In this document: piece by piece, positions 40,858-45,865 of the stretch
Layout of the letters: each line of letters opens with the position of its first letter
How positions within the stretch are numbered: the first letter of the stretch is position 1
Assembly: GCA_938049335.1 (NCBI GenBank)
Contig: CALIYX010000028.1
Span: 1-45,865, forward strand
Direction of reading: 5' to 3'
Origin: an uncultured Clostridia bacterium
GTDB lineage: Bacteria; Bacillota; Clostridia; Peptostreptococcales; Anaerovoracaceae
DNA: 45,865 bases
The notes under the pieces: generated by a model
Seen by the model: only the letters and a program-made list of their open reading frames with translations
Database searches by the model: none
Told to the model about the DNA's origin: nothing
Position numbers and translations under genes: made by a program

Positions 40858-41541
40858 CTATGCTCCTTTCTTCTCTTCATTTTCTTCCTTCGCACCGAGG
40901 ATTGTAATTTCTTCCTCGCCGAAGTCTCTTACTGGACGTTCCTTGTCACGTGTTAGGTAGTTTACAGTTGCAATTAGGATTGCATATGTAAAGAATCCGC
41001 CTGGCGCAAGGTTGAATATTGCTACTCCGTCAATCTTACCTGCAAGGATAGGAATGTTGAAAAGTGTGCCGCTTCCGACAAACTCTCTAATCATACCCAT
41101 GATTACAAGTGCGCCTGTGTATCCAAGTCCCATTCCGATTCCGTCAAGAGCTGAGTCAAGAACAGTGTTCTTGTTAGCAAACATCTCGGCACGACCTAGG
41201 ATGATACAGTTTACTACGATTAGCGGAATAAATAGTCCAAGTGACTTATAGATGCTTGGCACATATGCCTGAAGCATAAGCTGAACTACTGTTACAAATC
41301 CTGCGATTACTACGATGTAGCAAGGGATTCTTACGTTATCAGGAATAACCTTACGTAGTAGTGAAATAACGATATTAGATAGTATCATTACTACTGAGAA
41401 TGATACACCCATTCCAAGTCCGTTGATTGCACTTGAGCTTGTAGCAAGCGCTGAACAGCAACCAAGCAATAGAACAAGTACCGGGTTTTCCTTTATTAGA
41501 CCGTTCGTTAGTATCGATAGTCTTGATTTCTTTTCTTCCAT
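40858..41541 (-). CDS. rnfE: Rnf complex subunit E (membrane)
   Basis: This 227-aa protein is the paralogue of RnfA with six helices. NGLIKENPVLVLLLGCCSALATSSS and IVVNCIILGRAEMFA carry the Cys residues matching those of RnfA. The C-terminal tail is cytoplasmic and acidic (DFGEEEITILGAKEENEEK). Its start overlaps the rnfG stop by one base. Confidence 0.95.
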   Translation of the reverse strand: MEEKKSRLSILTNGLIKENPVLVLLLGCCSALATSSSAINGLGMGVSFSVVMILSNIVISLLRKVIPDNVRIPCYIVVIAGFVTVVQLMLQAYVPSIYKSLGLFIPLIVVNCIILGRAEMFANKNTVLDSALDGIGMGLGYTGALVIMGMIREFVGSGTLFNIPILAGKIDGVAIFNLAPGGFFTYAILIATVNYLTRDKERPVRDFGEEEITILGAKEENEEKKGA

Positions 41542-42113
41542 TACTTAGCACCTCCTATTTCTTTGTACTGTAGGAGTGCTTCATAGATTCCGTAATGAAC
41601 AGCATTTGATGAAACAGAAGCACCTGTTATGTGATTTACTGAAGGGTCCTTCTTCGCAGTTATATCCTTGAGCTCCTTGAGTCCCTTATACTGCTTTAGG
41701 TGATCAGCTGTGAAAGCCTTAGTACCTACACCTGGGGTATCCTTGTGGTCCTGAATTACAACACCTGTAATCTCACCATTTTTGTTAACACCAATCATTT
41801 CGATTAGTCCACCACCGAATGACTTAGTTTCAACTGTGAAAACCATACCTTCGCCGTTCTTGGCAATGTAAGCTTCCTTAACTGTAACCTTTCCGTCACT
41901 TGTGGAGAGAAGTTTTCCTTCGTACTTATCGAATGTGTCAGCCTTAGCTAGAAGTTCCTTACGAGCCTTATCTGCTTCAGCCTTTGTATTTCTCTTAATT
42001 ATAGGATCTGCAACTGCAAATGTTGCTGCTAGAGCTGCTGAGATAACAAAGCAGATTACAACTAGTACAATTACAGGTACTATGTATTTCTTGAAAGTGT
42101 CATTATTTTTCAT
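41541..42113 (-). CDS. rnfG: Rnf complex subunit G with variant flavin-acceptor motif
   Basis: This 190-aa subunit has one N-terminal helix and an exported FMN_bind domain that normally carries FMN on Thr in a DxxSGAT-type motif. Here residues 160-166 read NHITGAS: the Asp is Asn160 and the acceptor is Ser166. ApbE motifs allow Ser, but the Asp change is uncommon. The start at MKNNDTF has GGAGGTGG upstream; an ATG six codons earlier overlaps that site. It overlaps rnfD by 11 bases. Confidence 0.93.
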   Translation of the reverse strand: MKNNDTFKKYIVPVIVLVVICFVISAALAATFAVADPIIKRNTKAEADKARKELLAKADTFDKYEGKLLSTSDGKVTVKEAYIAKNGEGMVFTVETKSFGGGLIEMIGVNKNGEITGVVIQDHKDTPGVGTKAFTADHLKQYKGLKELKDITAKKDPSVNHITGASVSSNAVHYGIYEALLQYKEIGGAK

Positions 42114-43098
42114 TTTTCTTGCCACCTCCATATGCTAGTTTGATGCAGAGCATATCGATGAGTGGTGTGCAGATGTTCATCAAAAGAATTGAGAACGATA
42201 CACCCTCTGGATATCCAGCCCAAAGTCTGATTACCATTGTGAAGAATCCGCATCCTATACCCATTATAACCTTACCTAAAGGCATGATAGGTGATGTTAC
42301 ATAGTCTGTTGCCATGAAGATTGCACCGAGCATTACGCCACCAGCGCATACATGGAAAATAGCCATCTTTAACGCGCTTACATCTCCACCTGCTACTGAG
42401 TAGTAGATGAATGCGATTACAAATACTGTACCGATAAATGCAAGTGGTGTTGCTGGTGAGATAATCTTCTTCCATACTAGGAAGATTCCACCGATGAGAA
42501 GAGCTAGCGCACTTACTTCACCTAGTGATCCACCAACTGTACCTAGGAATAGGTCCATATTTGATGGAAGATCTGCCTTGGAGATCTGTCCGATAGGTGT
42601 CTCGCTTAGGACACCTAGAGGTGTAGGACCTGTCTTACCGTCTAGGCTGTTAGCTAGAGGCCATGTTGTCATTCTTGATGTGAATGAAAGTAGTAGGAAG
42701 ATACGAGCAACGATTGCAGGGTTTGCAAAGTTGCGTCCTAGTCCACCATATAGCTGCTTAACTATAACGATAGCTGTGAAGCAGCCTAGAATAGCCATCC
42801 ATAGTGGGAAGTTTGATGGTACGTTGAATGCGATCAGTGTACCTGTTACTACCGCACTTAGGTCTGTCCATGTCTCAGGTCTCTTGAGCAGCTTCTGATA
42901 TACCATTTCGAATACCACGCTGGCAACAATACAGACAGCTGTCAAAAGAAGTACTCTTGGACCAAATACATATGTGCTCACGCCTAGTGATGGTACTAGA
43001 GCTATAAGTACATAAAGCATGGTCTTCTGTGTATCAAGCGCTGTTACTATATGAGGAGCGGATGATACTGTTAAATTATCGTAATATTGCTTTTCCAT
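42103..43098 (-). CDS. rnfD: Rnf complex subunit D (membrane)
   Basis: This 331-aa membrane protein with about ten helices carries covalent FMN on a threonine. The site is in LDGKTGPTPLGVL, the equivalent of GATPLG in relatives. The C-terminal part includes MLGAIFMATDYVTSPIMPLGK and RLWAGYPEGVSFSILLMN. It follows rnfC with one base overlap and is translationally coupled to rnfG. Confidence 0.95.
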   Translation of the reverse strand: MEKQYYDNLTVSSAPHIVTALDTQKTMLYVLIALVPSLGVSTYVFGPRVLLLTAVCIVASVVFEMVYQKLLKRPETWTDLSAVVTGTLIAFNVPSNFPLWMAILGCFTAIVIVKQLYGGLGRNFANPAIVARIFLLLSFTSRMTTWPLANSLDGKTGPTPLGVLSETPIGQISKADLPSNMDLFLGTVGGSLGEVSALALLIGGIFLVWKKIISPATPLAFIGTVFVIAFIYYSVAGGDVSALKMAIFHVCAGGVMLGAIFMATDYVTSPIMPLGKVIMGIGCGFFTMVIRLWAGYPEGVSFSILLMNICTPLIDMLCIKLAYGGGKKNEK

Positions 43099-44414
43099 TA
43101 CTTGATTCCAGCCTCCCTTACAAGGGCTTTGCCCAACTTGTTATAAAAGGCCAGCGGTCTTCTCGCCGGACATACGAATGAGCAGCTGCCGCATTCCATG
43201 CACTGCATAATCTGAAGGTCAGATAGTCTCTGAGCATCTCCAGCTAGATATGCATCAGCAAATCCTGTAGGCAACAAATTGATTGGACATCCCATGTGAC
43301 ATCTACCGCAGTTGATACATGGTGTCTCTTCTGGAATATTTGTCTTTGTTGATGAGAATGCAAGGATAGCATTGTTGTTCTTGATTATTCCGAATGAGTC
43401 TGATGGAATAGCTCTACCCATCATAGGTCCACCCATGATAATCTTCTTTGGCTCTGTCTTGTAGCCACCGCAGAATGCTACAACGTCCTTAATCTGTGTA
43501 CCGATAGGTGTCACGATATTCTTAGGTGTTGTGATTGCGTCTCCGTCAACTGTCAGTCTCTTCATTGTTAGAGGAACTCCTGTACGGAAGTACTGTCCAA
43601 CAAATGCTACTGATGAAACGTTTGAAAGAATTATTCCAAGGTCTGCAGGAAGTACGCCTGCCTTCATTGGCTTACCTGTAATCTCATAAACCAAAACTCT
43701 CTCAGCACCCTTTGGATATCTTGAAAGAAGCTTGAATGTATGCATGTTAGTAATGCCCTGCTCCTTGAACATTCTATCGAATTTTTCAATCGCATCTGGC
43801 TTATTAGCCTCGATTCCGATATATGCTTCCTTAAGACCCACATACTCCATGATGAGCTTCATTCCATCAATTATGTCCTGTGTGTCCTCGAGCATACAAC
43901 GATGGTCAGATGTGATAAAAGGCTCACATTCAGCACCGTTTACGATCAAAGTATCAACCTCATCTATATTCTTAGGGTTGTACTTTACATGTGTAGGGAA
44001 GGATGCTCCTCCCATACCTACTAGTCCACTATCTCTTACAGCTGCAACAAACTCAGCTAGATTGTGAACTTCTGGAACCTTTAGTTCCTCCCATAATTCC
44101 TGTTTCTTGTCTGTTTCAATAACAACAAGCGTATCGTATCCACCCATGGCATTACGCTGTGTCTCAATACCCTTAACGGTACCTGAAACGCTGGAATGAA
44201 TCGGTGCACTTATGAAAGCATCGACGTCACCTATAGGCTGACCTACCTTGACTGTATCGCCCTTTGCAACCAATGGCTGACATGGCTTACCAATGTGCTG
44301 TGCCATTGGTATCTTCACGATATCAGGGATAGGAGCCGTTTCAGTAGCACACTGAGCAGTGTTCTTATAGTGACCTGCGTCGATACTACGCAAATGCTTT
44401 GCACTTGAACTCAT
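43098..44414 (-). CDS. rnfC: Rnf complex subunit C (NADH-binding, iron-sulfur)
   Basis: This 438-aa peripheral subunit binds NADH and FMN. The flavin/NADH region is marked by VGMGGASFPTHVKYNPK and VNGAECEPFITSDHRCM. Two ferredoxin sets near the C-terminus are CINCGRCHMGCP and CMECGSCSFVCP. The N-terminal GDTVKVGQPIG is a Rnf-Nqr SLBB-linked beta segment. GGAAGG precedes the ATG. It leads the operon that couples ferredoxin oxidation by NAD to Na+ or H+ transport. Confidence 0.95.
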   Translation of the reverse strand: MSSSAKHLRSIDAGHYKNTAQCATETAPIPDIVKIPMAQHIGKPCQPLVAKGDTVKVGQPIGDVDAFISAPIHSSVSGTVKGIETQRNAMGGYDTLVVIETDKKQELWEELKVPEVHNLAEFVAAVRDSGLVGMGGASFPTHVKYNPKNIDEVDTLIVNGAECEPFITSDHRCMLEDTQDIIDGMKLIMEYVGLKEAYIGIEANKPDAIEKFDRMFKEQGITNMHTFKLLSRYPKGAERVLVYEITGKPMKAGVLPADLGIILSNVSSVAFVGQYFRTGVPLTMKRLTVDGDAITTPKNIVTPIGTQIKDVVAFCGGYKTEPKKIIMGGPMMGRAIPSDSFGIIKNNNAILAFSSTKTNIPEETPCINCGRCHMGCPINLLPTGFADAYLAGDAQRLSDLQIMQCMECGSCSFVCPARRPLAFYNKLGKALVREAGIK

Positions 44415-44460
44415 ATCTGAAACCTTCCTTTCTAAAAAAATATCATAATCATACAGATAT

Positions 44461-44504
44461 ATTATAACGCAACATTCACCAAAAAATCATCAAAAATTTA
44501 ACAA
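44461..44504 (-). promoter_or_regulatory. Promoter of rnf with a Rex-like half site
   Basis: On the minus strand TATAAT (44461-44466) has a weak -35 TGATTT (44484-44489) 17 bases before it. Overlapping the -35 is TTGTTAA-ATTT-TTGATGA (44487-44504), whose first half is a perfect Rex half site and second half a partial match to TTAACAA. Rex senses NADH/NAD and controls rnf in some clostridia. Confidence 0.45.
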
Positions 44505-44607
44505 TTTTTTCTAATATCTTCAATTAAGCTTTTGAGTTCGTTTTGGTTCGCATTGGAATGTTGCAATTACAAACTTATTAGGGGATTCCATCCCGGCTTT
44601 TAGCAAT

Positions 44608-44940
44608 TTAGAGCAAGTTTTTTTCGCACCAATTGCTTAAATTCTCAAGGATTGGAATTAGATCATCGCATATTGTCGTCGTCTCGTACTCAACTCTCAC
44701 AGGAACCTCCATATATTCGTTCCTTCTTACAAGTCCAGCTTCAGTCAGTTCTCTAAGAGCCTTGACCAAAACAGTGTTTGAAACTCCTTCCATCTTGCGA
44801 CGCACCTCGTTATATCGAAGTGGACCGCTGGTGTTCAGCGTACATAGAATCTGCATCTTCCATTTGCCGCCGATCACATCCATTGATTTACTCAGCGGAC
44901 ATGTATCTAGGCATGGGCAGCTATAGTCCGTCTCTACCAC
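44608..44940 (-). CDS. HxlR-family winged-helix regulator
   Basis: This 110-aa protein shows SCPCLDTCPLSKSMDVIGGKWKMQILCTL, then LRYNEVRRKMEGVSNTVLVKALRELTEAGLVRRNEY, a typical HxlR DNA-binding fold. Four Cys cluster near the N-terminus and at residue 33; redox or electrophile sensing is known for relatives such as YodB. It is divergent from the LysE exporter, and the shared gap of 225 bases contains both promoters, so it may regulate that exporter. Confidence 0.9.
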   Translation of the reverse strand: MVETDYSCPCLDTCPLSKSMDVIGGKWKMQILCTLNTSGPLRYNEVRRKMEGVSNTVLVKALRELTEAGLVRRNEYMEVPVRVEYETTTICDDLIPILENLSNWCEKNLL

Positions 44941-45005
44941 GATAACTTTCTCCTTACTAACTAATAAAAAACTGCGTTATTGCGATTTCTCTCTTTTCGA
45001 TTATA

Positions 45006-45033
45006 ATTATAGTAGGTAAGAAAAAAAGAGCAA
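45006..45033 (-). promoter_or_regulatory. Promoter of the HxlR gene
   Basis: On the minus strand TTGCTC (45028-45033), a 16-base spacer and perfect TATAAT (45006-45011). A GAACC-6-GGTTC inverted repeat nearby (45088-45107 approx.) lies on the lysE side and could be a regulator site. Confidence 0.5.
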
Positions 45034-45165
45034 GTAATTATAAGCTATCACAGTTTACTCCAATTGTTATTTTTTTATCGAACCTAATTCGGTTCAAAAA
45101 TATCCCGAAATTACACTTGTAGGCAATTAAATTAAGTGCATTTTATATAGGAGGTACAGCCCTTA

Positions 45166-45786
45166 ATGAATATCTTATTCCAAGGTCTCATGCTCGGCTT
45201 TGCGTATGTCATGCCAATCGGAGCTCAGAACATCTTTGCTATAAACACTGCTTTGACCCAGAAGCGAAGCAGAATACTTGCGACTGCCTTTATCATAGCC
45301 TTCTTTGATATAACGCTATCTATTGCCTGCTTCTTTGGTATCGGCGCTCTCATTAAACTGTCAGTTTGGATAGAGCTTGCTATACTCGGCATCGGCTCTC
45401 TAGTGGTGTTTTGGATAGGACTAGGTATATTTCGATCAAAGGATACCATGTCCGAATCCAAGGATGTAAGCCTACCTCTCACGAGGGTTATCTGGACAGC
45501 CTGCGTTGTAACCTGGTTCAATCCTCAGGCATTGATAGATGGCTCACTTCTTCTAGGTGCTTTTCATGCATCGCTCCCAAGTGGCAAGGCCTTCCTATTC
45601 ATACTCGGTGTTTCCATTGCATCTCTTACATGGTGGTTTGGAATGACAACCGTAGTTTCGCTAATACGCACCAAGATAAACGACAAGATGCTAAGGGTCA
45701 TAAACATAGTATGTGGACTCATTATCATGTTCTACGGACTCAAGCTACTAAATAGCTTCAGAATACTTGTTTTTAAGACTTTTTAG
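45166..45786 (+). CDS. LysE/ArgO-family amino-acid exporter
   Basis: This 206-aa membrane protein has six helices and begins FQGLMLGFAYVMPIGAQNIFAINTALTQ, the PIGAQN signature of the LysE family; VVTWFNPQALIDGSLLLG gives the second conserved NP motif. It probably exports basic or other amino acids. GGAGGT lies 9 bases before the ATG. The 79 bases after its stop hold no gene that I can see before the window ends. Confidence 0.92.
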   Translation: MNILFQGLMLGFAYVMPIGAQNIFAINTALTQKRSRILATAFIIAFFDITLSIACFFGIGALIKLSVWIELAILGIGSLVVFWIGLGIFRSKDTMSESKDVSLPLTRVIWTACVVTWFNPQALIDGSLLLGAFHASLPSGKAFLFILGVSIASLTWWFGMTTVVSLIRTKINDKMLRVINIVCGLIIMFYGLKLLNSFRILVFKTF

Positions 45787-45865
45787 CATTTATAACTATA
45801 TCAAAAAACAGGGCTATAGGACAAAAAGTGTTGATGACTAATCCCAATAAACTGGATAATTACTA

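Noticed and set aside
42407..42898. A 163-codon plus-strand frame opposite rnfD
   Set aside because: It is antisense to a clear rnfD with Ser/Pro/Arg-rich translation and no family resemblance.
1..45865. CRISPR arrays, insertion sequences, integrases or phage genes
   Set aside because: No regularly spaced repeats, no transposase or integrase reading frames and no terminal inverted repeats with target duplications were seen.
45787..45865. A further gene at the right edge
   Set aside because: The last 79 bases have no recognisable start, ribosome site or family motif on either strand.

Overview
The window reads as a chromosomal segment of a strictly anaerobic, low-to-moderate GC Gram-positive bacterium of the class Clostridia. 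The evidence is Shine-Dalgarno sites of the AGGAGG type before most genes, a yacL-ispDF-cysS-mrnC-rlmB-sigH-tuf order known from Bacillota, a complete Rnf complex, rubrerythrin and superoxide reductase with a PerR-like regulator, ECF transporter genes, and a Gram-positive surface protein. The genus cannot be fixed from the sequence alone; an Anaerovoracaceae/Mogibacterium-like relative is only a guess.

Layout. (1) 1-9,402, minus strand: a housekeeping block ending in tuf (17 codons inside the window) and tRNA-Thr, preceded by sigH, rlmB, folA, thyA, mrnC, cysS, a cyclophilin, proS, an ispD-ispF fusion and a YacL-like PIN-TRAM protein. Many junctions overlap by 1-4 bases. (2) 9,689-11,819, plus: a two-component system. 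(3) 11,900-14,432: an unknown gene, then an oxidative-stress group (rubrerythrin, PerR/Fur regulator with its own operator, divergent superoxide reductase). (4) 14,624-18,429, minus: a small membrane protein, Na/Pi cotransporter with PhoU domain, and a nucleoside kinase with a threonyl-tRNA-synthetase-like front half. (5) 18,529-23,008: an accessory island bounded by two near-identical 307-bp direct repeats. It holds a 773-aa surface protein (FMN-binding plus Tp47-like), a YdbC/PC4-like protein, two orphan small genes, a gene remnant, and a dead 3' copy of the surface-protein gene. (6) 23,111-26,789: EamA transporter, exonuclease III, a SUKH/SMI1 plus zinc-ribbon pair, and two tiny membrane proteins. 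(7) 26,838-29,542: an NhaC-family antiporter preceded by a leader peptide with five consecutive Tyr codons and an intrinsic terminator, then divergent uppP. (8) 29,603-33,927, minus: hydrolase, rhodanese, trmB, ecfT-ecfA2-ecfA1. (9) 34,166-39,306: a MocR-type regulator lacking the PLP lysine, apbE divergent from NusG_II and Gx-transporter genes, and an Xaa-Pro aminopeptidase. (10) 39,401-44,414, minus: rnfCDGEAB. (11) An HxlR regulator divergent from a LysE exporter.

How the genes connect. Flavin-dependent redox outside the cytoplasm is the recurring theme. ApbE attaches FMN covalently to target proteins, and the window also encodes plausible targets (RnfD, RnfG and the FMN-binding surface protein) and two genes (NusG_II and Gx) whose families accompany flavin-based extracellular electron transfer loci. 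The most interesting regulatory element is the apparent tyrosine attenuator in front of nhaC, which suggests that this antiporter-family protein moves tyrosine or a tyrosine-linked substrate.
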